Below, one piece after another: positions 12,600-22,799 of a DNA stretch of 64,000 bases. Position 1 is the first letter of the stretch. Each line of letters begins with the position of its first letter. This DNA is from Nymphaea colorata (Eukaryota; Streptophyta; Magnoliopsida; Nymphaeales; Nymphaeaceae), in assembly GCF_008831285.2 (NCBI RefSeq), contig NC_045147.1, positions 15,168,854 through 15,232,853 of the forward strand, written 5' to 3'. The notes under the pieces are model-generated. The model was not told the DNA's origin and did not search any database. It saw nothing but the letters and a program-made list of their open reading frames with translations. Made by a program: the position numbers and the translations under genes.

Positions 12600-12607
12600 C
12601 TAGAAAG

Positions 12608-13841
12608 TAGGGCTGCACAACGAGTCGAGTCAACTCGGGCTCGACTCGAACTCGCTCGGAAAAACTCGACTCGAGCTCGACTCGTTTATAAACGAGTTGA
12701 GTTCGAGCTGAAAGTTAAATTCAAATCAATAAATGAGTTGAGTTCGAGTTGTAAGAACTCGACTCGTTTATGCTCGGCTCGGCTCGGCTCGATTATTGAA
12801 ATTCGTTTCGTTTAATTATATGAACCGGTTCACCGAGTCACCGATTCACCGATTTAGGTTAAACATTTTTTGTTTATTATGTTTTCATCTTTTAACACTT
12901 TCGTTTCAACTTCTCCCTGTCGCTCTCTCATTTCTACCGCCCACGGCTGCAGCAACCCACCACCACTCCGCCCACGGCTGCAACGACTCACCACCGCTCT
13001 CTCTCCTCTCTACCACTCACCGCGGCACATGCCATGACCACCACCACTCACCTGATGTGCAACGGCGCCAAAGCAGTGGAAGGGACATTGGGGCTAACGT
13101 TAGGGTTCCTCCGATTCTAATCACCTCTCCTCACGACGGAAAGATGCAATAAGGGTAACGATGCAACCATCCAGTAGAGTCCGGCCACTATATTGGTTCG
13201 TCTCTCTTCTCCCCTTTCCCTGAAACCCTAGTGTTCCTTTGAAGCTCTGCCATACATGTTTAGGGCTTTTTTCACAGGTGGATGTCAAGATGGAGGTCGC
13301 CGAAAGACAGATGAAGAAGAGTTGATCTCAATGCCCTCCATGACATGCCCACAGAGGAGCTCATGAGACTCTTCCATGCCCTAGCTCAAATAAGGTTTGT
13401 ATCTCTCACACTCTATTTTCCATCCTCCTCTCTCTCTCTTTCTCTTTTATATGGTTTTCCATCTTTTTGACGAATGTGTAGGTTCCAGAGAGGTTTGAAG
13501 AGGAAGCTGATGGCATTGATCAAGAAAATGCACAAATCAGTAATAAATCTCTTCCTTAAATTTCATTTTGGTTGAGAAACATGTTCCTGGTTGAGTTTGA
13601 ATTGGGGTTTCATGGTGGATTTTGTTTGCTTGCATTTTGCCTTTTTTTTTTTGTTGTACCGTACAAGTTTAAAAAAACAAGTCATAAACGAGTTAATCGA
13701 GTTAAGGGAGTCGAGCTCGAGCTTGTGTCATGGAGCTTTAATCGAGTTAAGGGAGTCGAGCTCGAGCTTGTGTCATGGAGCTTGACTCGAGTTCGAGCTG
13801 GGCAAGCTCCAGCTCGACTAGACTGTGTGCAGGCAGCCCTA
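12608..13841. mobile_element. hAT-like non-autonomous element carrying an RPS15 gene fragment (Pack-hAT)
   Basis: The element begins TAGGGCTGC and ends GCAGCCCTA, giving 8-9 bp inverted ends. It is flanked by a perfect 8-bp direct repeat CTAGAAAG (12600-12607 and 13842-13849), the hAT target-site duplication length. Both subterminal regions are dense in GAGCTCGA/CTCGACTCG motifs in opposite orientations. The middle (about 12890-13560) differs in composition and holds the ribosomal protein S15 fragment annotated separately. No transposase frame is present, so movement would have needed an autonomous relative. Shorter elements with the same ends lie at 21873-22038 and 38331-38749. Confidence 0.85.
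13277..13541 (+). pseudogene. Captured fragment of cytosolic ribosomal protein S15 gene (uS19 family)
   Basis: Exon A (about 13277-13394) ends V-D-L-N-A-L-H-D-M-P-T-E-E-L-M-R-L-F-H-A then L-A-Q-I-R, and exon B (13482-about 13541) continues F-Q-R-G-L-K-R-K-L-M-A-L-I-K-K-M. Between them is an intact GTTTGT...GTGTAG intron of 87 nt, and the reading frame is kept across it. This matches the N-terminal part of plant 40S S15 (V-D-L-D-A-L-L-D-M, then R-R-F-Q-R-G-L-K-R-K-P-M-A-L-I-K-K). Upstream, a CCCTAG-containing leader and an acceptor TTTTTTCACAG|G suggest that the original 5' region was also captured. The N-terminal codons (MEVAERQMKKS) are out of frame with the S15 frame, and the C-terminal two thirds are missing. 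Retention of the intron means capture at DNA level, not through mRNA. Confidence 0.85.
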
Positions 13842-13849
13842 CTAGAAAG

Positions 13850-14556
13850 TGATCTTATATTAGAAACTTTTCAAAGAGGGCTGAAATTTTTGGACTTCGG
13901 AAGCGGAGCCTTCTGACTTGAGTCTCTTTACTTCTCATAGAAACGTGAAAAGGATGTGCTTGACGTAAGCAATGCATAGATGAACGCGGTGCGATAATCA
14001 GAGTTTGTGAATTTAATGCTTTACAGTATCGGCTCTCCCTTGTATAAGGTATTGGCCAACACATATTAATTGTGCTTGGTATCGAGTCTATTCACTCTTT
14101 TCCCTTACTTGAGTCTAAAAGTAATATAAATATACAACCCCACATCCACATGAGCCATGAATTTTGTATCGGCATCATATGGGCTGATATTGACAACACA
14201 AATAATGCATGGTGCACTGAAACCGATGTGACAACACGCAAAACATGGTTTTCTTTAACAAAGAGAGACAGTCGATTGATTTTACAAAAGAACTTGTAAG
14301 AAGTCCTCTAATAATCTAAAAATAATCTGAAAACTTGCACATGTATGTATGAATGAGAATATGCAATTTTATCTTAAATCAGTTGCAAATGACAATTATC
14401 ATGTCCGTGTTACTATGTGGATTCAATGACGTGAATTTCGTGTTTGTGCAGTGAAATGAAGCGAGGGACTGTGGACGAATTTGTATGTGAGATTTTTCTT
14501 AATTATCGGCATTAGGACTAATAATCCGCGACAAAACAAACACGACTTAAATTAAA
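13850..14556. other. Intergenic, nothing recognised
   Basis: AT-rich sequence right of the Pack-hAT with no supported frame or repeat. Confidence 0.5.
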
Positions 14557-15000
14557 TGACCGGCTGCTTCTTTCTTTATGCTCCTGATCGGGTCCACAGG
14601 CCCAGGCTGCTCGGACCTTGTACCAGCACCCACCGGGGCCCGCTTCCAGATTTCAATGCCCCGGCCCCACTGCCCGACCCAGAGGTGTAACAAATTATTG
14701 AGGTCCCATTCCCAACTCTGGCGTGAGCCCACGTGCTGGTGACAGGTTACACAGTGAGTCAAGCTAAACTCCATTGATGATAAAGTCAAAGGAGCACGCG
14801 GATGCGGCTCGTTTTTCTGCTGCTTCTCGAGTCTTGACGGGAAGACGAGGTCGGCTACTCGGTCAAAGTCAACTAAATGTGAGCATAAAATATTGATCGG
14901 GTCTCTTCCAGCCGCCCGGCAAATTTAGCCGTTGACCGGACTTCGACCTCTTGGTGCCGGCGCAGGCGCCACCACTTTATATCTCCACGCCGCAAGCTTA
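14557..15000 (+). promoter_or_regulatory. Orphan promoter-like segment with W-box cluster
   Basis: A GC-richer island contains six TTGAC/GTCAA W-box cores within 180 bp (near 14758, 14785, 14834, 14862, 14868 and 14932) and then a TATA-like CTTTATATCTCC at 14975-14986 on the plus strand. W-boxes are the known binding sites of WRKY factors. No open frame or splice-consistent gene follows. It may be a promoter left behind by a lost gene, part of an unseen non-coding transcript, or chance. Confidence 0.4.
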
Positions 15001-16294
15001 TCCGAAACAAATTGTAACATTCCTTTACGACCTTTTAGGTATTTTAAGACCTTTTATTTGTAATTAACTGTCATAATTTTTTTTTTTTCATTTGTTCTTT
15101 TTTAAACAATTTGTGAACTACCACCCAGGCGCTGTTAACACTTGAATTCAAAATTAATTTTTATTTATTGACATTATTAATGAACAATGAATTCAAATGT
15201 ACTTTTCCGTTGTGTTTAGTTCGCTTAATTACCCACTTCATTGTTTACCTTTTTCACCCATCAAGAGTTGGAAATAAACAATAAGTGCTCGACTTAACTC
15301 CACTTGCACATGCTCATCGCTTAATGATCAGCAGTTTGTATGAGTTTTCAGATCCTAGCGTTAATGCAAAGCAGGTAGTTGAAGTGTTTGTAGAATTTTC
15401 CTCATCATTTTTTAATAAGTGGAAAAGCAAGTAAACTTTTTTTTGGAGAAATTGTAGCTAACCAAACACCCAAAAAAAAAAGAAGAAGTTATTTTGGAGC
15501 ATCTGGAACTTTACAATGTTATCAACTGATAAAAGGCCACAAAGATGTTCAAAATTTGGACAAGTTCCCATCAAAACCAGCAGGTAAAGCACTGATCTCT
15601 TGACCTTCTTTAACTCAAGATTTCAAAGTTAATACATCAAAGTAAATAGAAAGAGACGCCAAAAACCAAACAGTAATCAAAAGGGAGGAAGTGCATATCC
15701 ATTAGCAAGAACGACAAGACTTGAGAGGAAGCAAACAAAAGGAGACAGGAAAGGAAGTGCATTTCCTGGTAACTGTGGTACAGGCAAAGAAAAAGCTGCA
15801 GTTTCTCGACTAGGAGGAAAAGCGAGTTCGCCGCTTCATGAGCTTAATAGAACCAGGCACTACTGTTGATCACTAGGAAATACAAATCCCCATCATCCCA
15901 GAGCAGGAGCACGAGAAGATTCTGCAGCAAAAGGAGCAGAGGTAAAGGGGTCCGCTTCTGCAGGCCGGTGAAAAGGACCGGACTGACTGCTCCTGGTCCT
16001 GGTCCTGACGTTTATCTTCTTCTTCTTCGGGAGTGCCTTCTCTGCGATTCCTAAGCTTCATCTTTTTCCTCTCCGAGGCAGCTCTGAGTCACAACCCACA
16101 ATGATGAAAGAAGGAAAAAGTTGAACGCCGAATGGAGATGGGAACAAATTTTGATTGTGAAGGTATCGAATGCAATGAGATAAAATTGACCACCCAACGA
16201 TCCGCATATTTGCACAGTGCCCAAGCACAAGGGTCTGTTTCAATTGAAGCGCACCAAAGCAAACGCGAATATACCTTCTTTCATACGTATGTAT
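15001..16294. other. Intergenic, no gene recognised
   Basis: No supported gene. A purine-rich segment at about 15860-16070 has overlapping frames on both strands, with a lysine/glutamate-rich minus-strand frame, but no domain that can be defended. Confidence 0.45.
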
Positions 16295-16376
16295 ATATGT
16301 ATATGTATTCTCGGACTCAAACATGCGCAGATGTTATATGTATATGTATTCTCGGACTCAAACATGCGCAGATGTT
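16295..16376 (+). repeat. Perfect 41-bp tandem duplication
   Basis: Two identical 41-bp units, 16295-16335 and 16336-16376, start ATATGTATATGTATTCTC and end GCGCAGATGTT. Identity indicates a very recent duplication. They lie about 1 kb beyond the stop codon of the DELLA gene and outside any supported coding sequence. Confidence 0.95.
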
Positions 16377-17360
16377 TCAACGCTCTTAAATCAAGAGAAC
16401 TGATCGAACTAAGGTAACAGCGAGACAGAAACAGGAGGAGACCATAGAAACAGCTCGATGCAGATGCTTGCATGCTGAAAGTTAACCATGTTAGAACTTC
16501 GATTTGAAGATGAGAGAATGGCCAGATTGACAGTTGGTCTAAGGGCATTTTGCCTGTCAATCTCTCCTCTTATCAGAGGAAGTGTTTCGACATCATCAGA
16601 AAGAAGCTACTGAAACAACCAAAAAGTTTACTTCAATCAAATTGAATGGAAAGAACAGGAAATTCTCTCCTTCACAAGAAAAAGGCCTATACCTAGCTGC
16701 TATTGATGGAATAAAGCTGTACTGCTTTCTCCTTAATATGATATATCAGTGTGCAGAAACTGACCATCAACACCCACCAATGTGCATCCTCATTAGTCAG
16801 TTCATTTCTCTCTATTGTCGGCATGATCTTCTGCTCATCATTCCCTCCAAAAAAAAGGCAAAATTATTAACAACTGTAAGGTATAGGGGTCTGCAGTATC
16901 AACCATAAAAGCCATCAAATAGGGGTGCAGTTTCTCTTTTGTGTATTAAAGCGTTTGAAATAAGGAAAGCAAAAGTGAAACCCCAAACCCAAAGAGTTCA
17001 ACTTGTTTTCATTGTTTCGTAGTTCGTGAACGAATCCACGAGGGTGTCATCAAACGACCCACTCTAGAAGGTTCGGGCAGCCATTGAACCACAATTTTTG
17101 AAGGCAAGCCGGGGAAAATAAAGCGAGCGAAAAAAGAGAATTACAGTATAAACTTAAAACACACAGAAGCTCCTCTTATTGATTTTCACATCTCCAAGCA
17201 GCAAAAATGTACAGCTAATACGTGGAAAATTAACAAGTGGAAGGTGGGGATGCCGAGCAAAGGAAAAAAGTGACTGGAATTGAGGATGCGTTCTCAGATT
17301 CAGAGAGAAGCGGAGGAAAAAAGCGCGATAGAGAGGTCCTCGTAATCATCAACGGACGGT
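16377..17360. other. Downstream region of the DELLA gene
   Basis: No protein-coding gene is supported. The part nearest 17360 should be the DELLA 3' UTR (minus strand), but the polyadenylation site cannot be located with confidence. Confidence 0.5.
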
Positions 17361-19187
17361 TCACGAGGAGGAGGACGCGGAAGAGGGGAGGAGCTGCCAG
17401 GCGGAGGTGGCGATGAGGGGGCGGGTGTGCCATCCGAGCATAAGGCACCCATTGTTCTCTTCCACCCTGTAACCGTCCCCACCGGCGAAGAGAGCCAGCA
17501 GCATGCTCGCCTGCTTGAACGCGTTGGATCCCAGGTGGACGGGAGCGAAGCCGGCCGCCCCCATTCTCGCCCTCCACTGCCCCAGCGTCTCGTGGCGCTC
17601 CACCCGCTCGGCACCCTCGCACGCCACGATGTTGCATATCTGCCGCCCGAGATACACTTCCGACATCACCTGGTCCTGTCCGGTAGCCGGCGACGACCCT
17701 CCTGTGCAGCCCTCGAGCGAGTCGAACAATGATGAGTAGTAGTGAAGAGCCTCCGTGAAGCGGTCAAGGAAAACTGGCCCATTGTGAGCGGCCTCCTGCT
17801 CGACCATCGTCACGATCTGTGGCTGGACGCTGCGCACCAGCGACAGCACCTTGTCCATTGCCCCCGGCTGCGCCAGCAGCTGATGGAGCTCGAAGATGGA
17901 GTTCACTGCCACCACCTCACCATCGGTGGGTCGGAGGTCGAGCATGTAGGCCTCGATGTCCGCCAGGCTTGCGGCCACGAGGCCACGGTACTCGAACTCG
18001 ACGTTGATGGTCTCCGCGAACTGGGCGAGCTTCCATCCGACCTCCTGCAAGGGGTCGGAGTTGTCCCGTTGGGGAGGGCCGACGCCGGTGAGGCGGAAAG
18101 CAGGCGGGCCGCCGGGGCGGAGTGCCAGTGCCTGCATGAGCGCCGGCCACTGCATCCCCTGCTTCATGCTGAAGTCGATCACGTGGACCCGGGGTTTGCC
18201 GGCGAAGGCCTCCAGGATGGCCTGGTTGGCAGTGAAGTGGGCGAACTTGAGGTATGGGCAAGCTTCGTAGAAATGCATCTGGAGGAGGTCGGAGAAGGCG
18301 TCATTAGGGGAATCACTCGGGTAAAGGCGGTAGATCCGGCGGGCGAGCGCCTCTGCGAAGAAGGTGGCGACCTTTCTCATTGCTCCTGCTTGAGAAGCCG
18401 CCAAGACGCCAATCTGCTTCACCAGTGCTTCTGCCAACTTGAGGTTGTCCTGCTGGATGGCCTCTGCGCAGGCCATCAGGGTGTGGACCAAACGGATGCC
18501 CGTCTCCTGCGAGTCCACCACCACCACTGGCCGCGGCTCCACCGGTGCTGGCGTCGGCACCGGTACCGCTTCCGACGCGAGGGGCTCCTCCAATTTCATA
18601 CGCTTCTTTTGCCTAGGAACCCCACGACCGTACACGACCCCCTCTATGCCTGAGATTTCGTCACTAAAATCTGGCGGTAGGAGAGGCGGGGGAAGAATTG
18701 TTTCCTTACCGCTGGCGGTGGAGGAAGATTCTGCCCGCTGGTGTTGAACGTGGTGTTCGGAACTCCAACCAGGATGACCGGCCGTGGCGGTTGTCGTGGT
18801 GGTGGTGGTGCTTGCCACGGTGGTTGTCCCGGAGAGATTGGTAGCCACGTCGCCCAGATTTGGGGAAGGCGGAGGGTTCAGCTCCGAGAGCATGGTCTCG
18901 ATCCAGGTCGCTATATCGGAGGGGTTGTAGTGCACGGTCTCGGAGGAGAGGTGCGATATGCCGTCCTCCTGAGCGCTGCCCATCACCATCTCCAATTGCT
19001 CCAGCTTCTGCGCCACCTCTGCCATGTCCGACGACCGGACGTTGTACCCCAAGGCCGCCAGCAGCTCGTCCACCCCGGCGTCGGGCTCCTCCATTTTGAC
19101 CTTTCCGGTGGCCGGACACTTGGCTCCGCCTTCTTCCGGAAACTGTAGCTGGTGATCCGGGCGATGATAATGGGGCTCCATCTTCAT
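17361..19187 (-). CDS. DELLA protein (GRAS family gibberellin-signalling repressor), 608 aa, intronless
   Basis: One uninterrupted frame runs from ATG at 19187 to TGA at 17361. N-terminal regulatory domain: DELLA motif [10 protein letters not shown] at residues 39-48, LExLE-type helix at about 62-67, and TVHYNP at 84-89. A Thr-rich linker (120-133) and a basic patch R-Q-K-K-R-M-K (192-198, possible nuclear signal) follow. The GRAS domain covers about 230-600: LHR1 from 230, V-H-V-I-D at 334-338, LHR2 at 390-440, PFYRE region with [12 protein letters not shown] at 473-484, R-V-E-R-H-E-T at 528-534, and the SAW end [13 protein letters not shown]. Family role: a nuclear transcription regulator that restrains growth until GID1 with bound gibberellin triggers its degradation. 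Both GID1-contact motifs are present, so it should respond to gibberellin. Length and the lack of introns are typical. The coding region is strongly GC-rich. Confidence 0.97.
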   Translation of the reverse strand: MKMEPHYHRPDHQLQFPEEGGAKCPATGKVKMEEPDAGVDELLAALGYNVRSSDMAEVAQKLEQLEMVMGSAQEDGISHLSSETVHYNPSDIATWIETMLSELNPPPSPNLGDVATNLSGTTTVASTTTTTTTATAGHPGWSSEHHVQHQRAESSSTASGKETILPPPLLPPDFSDEISGIEGVVYGRGVPRQKKRMKLEEPLASEAVPVPTPAPVEPRPVVVVDSQETGIRLVHTLMACAEAIQQDNLKLAEALVKQIGVLAASQAGAMRKVATFFAEALARRIYRLYPSDSPNDAFSDLLQMHFYEACPYLKFAHFTANQAILEAFAGKPRVHVIDFSMKQGMQWPALMQALALRPGGPPAFRLTGVGPPQRDNSDPLQEVGWKLAQFAETINVEFEYRGLVAASLADIEAYMLDLRPTDGEVVAVNSIFELHQLLAQPGAMDKVLSLVRSVQPQIVTMVEQEAAHNGPVFLDRFTEALHYYSSLFDSLEGCTGGSSPATGQDQVMSEVYLGRQICNIVACEGAERVERHETLGQWRARMGAAGFAPVHLGSNAFKQASMLLALFAGGDGYRVEENNGCLMLGWHTRPLIATSAWQLLPSSASSSS

Positions 19188-20040
19188 CTCTTCCTTCTTC
19201 TTTATCTCGTGCCTCTAAAGATCCCCTCTATCCTTTTACAACAAGCACCATGATTCTAGTACGTTTTCTCTCTCTCTCGCTGCTCTAAGGAGAGCTCGTG
19301 AAAGCTCACCTTCCAAGGATATGAAATTGCCCAAATAGTGATGAAATGCGTACAAGGAAGGGACGGGCGGTGAAAAGAGCAAGAGATAAGAAGGTAAAAA
19401 AGGAGGAAGGGGGGGAGAGCGAGAGACGGGATGCGACCTTTTATTGCGCAGAGAAAGAAAGACGTACGCTTGGTTTCGATTGCAGCAGTCTGGTTCGGTC
19501 TAAAAAGCGACGGAGAGGGAGGCGAGCGATGGAAGGGTCATGGCGGAGAAAGAGGAAGGAATTCTCTAGGAAAGGAGAAGCAAATCCAGACGAAGAGGAA
19601 GAGAGAGAGAGGGGAAGGGGGGAAGGAGGAGGTGGGATTCTCTCCCGCCCCCCCTTCGAGTGATAACAAAATATACGAGAGAGAGAGAGGCGTAGTGCCG
19701 TGACACAGCTGCAAACTTTCGACAACTTTTACCATTTTTCATCCTCCCCTTTCTGCGGTAAAAAGTCCTCCCTTTCTCTCATTTTCCTCCCCCTCTCTTC
19801 TGCTCTCTCTGTGAAGATGAAAAAAGGAGGAGGGCGCCCGTACGAGCCCCTTTCCTCCCCCCCTCTCTGACAAACCAAGTCGACACTGTGCATCAGTCGA
19901 CGTCGACGCCTGCATAATCGGCGCTTCTTACCACACACACGCACACATTCATCTCTCTCCGTTACGGGTGACGGAACGGAAACGCTCCCTCCCCATCCCC
20001 CTTTCCACCTCCTCAGGACGTGACGTCTCAATTATGCTCC
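19188..20040 (-). promoter_or_regulatory. 5' UTR and proximal promoter region of the DELLA gene
   Basis: Directly upstream of the DELLA start (minus-strand sense) the sequence is rich in GA/CT microsatellite-like runs (around 19265-19285, 19600-19625, 19675-19695 and 19780-19820). TATA-like candidates on the minus strand are AATAAAAGG (complement of about 19437-19445) and GTATATTTTG (complement of about 19664-19676). GA-rich leaders are common in plant developmental genes. Which candidate is used cannot be decided here. Confidence 0.4.
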
Positions 20041-21872
20041 CCCTTCTCTCCTCGTCCTTACGAATTTTTACTATAAAAAATATATTTTTTTGATATAACA
20101 AAGGGGACACGAGGAGACAAATACCATGAGGGAGTGGTCCCCACCCTGGCCTGAGAGGTTGGATGGGACTATTCGTTTCATTACCCGCACTGCACATGGA
20201 GTTTCTCGTTTCACGCTTCCTCCTGGTCCTCGCTCACAAATTATTTTTAAATCAGAGGTGTCCGAGGAGAGATATCTAAAGTTCGGTTTTATATTCGAAA
20301 TTGTCAGGGATTTTACATCAGTTTTTGTAATTCATATCTTCAATGGTAATTGTCTGACTTTTCCTCTATCTATTTTTTTTTAATTTCTTTAAATTTTCAT
20401 AAACAAATATTAAAGACTTTTAATTGTAAAACATTGGTAGGGACTTTGTATAATATATTTCCTAAGGAAAGGTATTACACCGTACGAATCGTTTCGTCTA
20501 TCGTTCATCACATTATATCTATCTGATAGACAAAATCTTGAGACGATGGATGAGAGAAAAGTCTGAATGGGTATTCAAATTTGCAGCATCTGTGAATTGC
20601 TCGCAGCCTGATGCATCGTACGAGCGACTGTGTGGGTATACGCTACAAAATTGAGCTTTCATCTCATATATCGAATCTCATGAAATGAATAATGAAAAGG
20701 CTAAGATTCCAATGTTTCTAATTAAAATTTTAGTATTAAATACCAACCGTAAATTCCTAGTTAAAGAGGCCAGAGTTCAAAATTTTCAAGTAAGGATCTG
20801 TTAGACAATTGGTAAGTGGGCAAAAGTTTTCTTAACCCTAGGAAGTGCCGGATAAGAACCGCCGGAGACTCCTCCGGCCAACTTAACGTGCAACTTATTC
20901 AGCATCTTTCCGGCGAACGGATGCTGGGGGTTAGGTAGCCCCCCCCCCCCCCCCACCTTTATAAATAAAGAATACAATGATTAACAACTAAAAAAAAAAA
21001 AGCAAAAAAGCTCTGCCAGGAGGCCCCTGCAAGCCCAAGGAAACTTATTGAGCTTCTTTAAATTCGGTTATTTGGGAGAAGGAAAATAAAAAGAAATAAA
21101 AAAGCAAACGCCTTTTACAGGAGCTTTTACGAAAAAAAAGGAAGAAAGAGATAAAGTCTATTAAATAAAGGCAAGGAAGGAGAATGAATCCCTGCATGAG
21201 TCCTCCACCGGAGCTCGCTCATTCACAATTTCTATTCCCGTTAAACAAAAGGACAATATTCCATTTGAAGTCAACTTTTAGATAGAAGCTCCACATCTTT
21301 TAAATGACACAACGTTCTCTGTGCTTTCCAAAGCTCTCCACTTGAGCTGAAACTTGAAAAGCTTTTCTCACCTTTTTCGAATGAAAAAGAAGAAAGGAAA
21401 AAGTCCATCATCCTCAAATCTCCGTGTCTAATATTTCAAGGAGGCAATGATAGAACTATAGAAGAATGCAACAAGGAACCAAGTTTTGGAGTCTCAGCAA
21501 TGTTGTAAAATTGGATTCTTCCAAAGAACCAGCCGGTTAGTTAAACTGCTACACAAAATCAAGCAAGCTCGAAGTTGACTCTTTTAATCCATGTAATTCG
21601 TTAAGGTGTTAACTGGTTTAACGTTAACTTGTATAAGCGTTAATTCTTATAACTTGTGAAAATTTGTTTTTACCCTAAAAAGTTAAAACCGATGAACTGG
21701 TTTTGACAAATATTATATAGAGTACAGATTTGCAAGTCGAGTCAAGTTCATGAAACTTGAACTCTCAATACTGGAAAGTCGGCAAGATCGAGCCAAGAAA
21801 GAGACATGACCCCCTCTACTGAAATGCCCTCTACTTCAATGAACCAGCACTTCAAAGTCTTTTCAATTCCAA
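20041..21872. other. Intergenic, no gene recognised
   Basis: AT-rich, with a 15-16 bp poly-C run near 20939-20954 and poly-A tracts. It has the composition of old repeat debris; no frame or domain is supported. Confidence 0.45.
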
Positions 21873-22038
21873 TAGGGCTGGGCGGTTGATAACTCACTCT
21901 CTTTCCGCATTTTCTAACTCGTTTATCATCTTTGTAAGCTCGAACTCGGCTCGTCTATAAATAAGTCGAGCACAAACCAAGTTGTTTCAAGCAAGTTTGA
22001 GTCGAGTTCGAGTTGACTTGGCTCTTTATACAGCCCTA
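21873..22038. mobile_element. Short hAT-like element of the TAGGGCTG family
   Basis: Starts TAGGGCTG, ends CAGCCCTA (perfect 8-bp inverted ends, 166 bp apart) and contains TCGAG/CTCGAACTCGG motifs like those of the Pack-hAT at 12608-13841. The flanking 8-mers (AATTCCAA and CCCTCGGG) do not match, so the target duplication is lost or the element is rearranged. Confidence 0.6.
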
Positions 22039-22799
22039 CCCTCGGGCTAAATAAATTCTTCAATAAAAAATAGCTAATTATCCTGATTTTACATAGACAA
22101 TAAGAAAAAATTGTTCAATAATAACATCAAACATGGAGCACCATGACAATTGGAAGAGAGATACCGGGAACTGTCCGGTTGTCCGTTTCCACGTCAGGAT
22201 CGAGTCTCCCAATGTTCAAGTATATATCTTCTTTCATTTTATATTTGTCTTCGTTGAACTTCTGAAAAATTAAATCCAGCACAAGAAAAAAAAAGGGGGA
22301 GATGGTACTTTGAAGCAAGATATGTCTTTTCGAAAAGATTCCTTTTGTAATTGTTTCAAAAGGTTAACGTTAGAAATTTTTACTTTCTATCGCAAATGCG
22401 TTGAGAAAATTCGTAATACTTGTTCGCTTTATTTGATACTCATCCATTTCTTTTCAATATTAAAAAAAAATAATAAAGGAAAAGGCAGTGATGCTTTGTG
22501 AATATATACCAAATTATTGAAAGATGCCAATCAGAGCAAGATTAGGTTTGTAAATGGATCGGGCTTTGGTGCAAAATCCTATTTACATGTAGAAATTCAC
22601 ATCTTAAGCTACTCATATTTAGAACCGAGTTTAGATGGGTTTGGTGATAAAAGTAAGATCCAGTTAGTAGGAATTGTAGTACGGGTTCACACTCTCTTCT
22701 GTCCAACTTCGAATCCGAATCTGGCACCCCACTGAACCCTGACCCTTTACATGAAAGGTCAGATCTTGAGCTAATCAGGAGAGGTCTGCCGAGAAACAT
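22039..22799. other. Intergenic, nothing recognised
   Basis: No gene or repeat is supported apart from short poly-A runs. Confidence 0.45.

Noticed and set aside
15873-16061. Minus-strand frame with Y-L-C-S-F-C-C-R-I-F, reminiscent of a C2H2 zinc finger
   Set aside because: The two histidines and the QALGGH core are absent, and the frame has no start or splice structure. The likeness is too short.
17742-18653. 303-codon open frame opposite the DELLA gene
   Set aside because: It is the antisense shadow of the GC-rich DELLA coding sequence; it has no domain, and the sense frame carries every expected GRAS motif.
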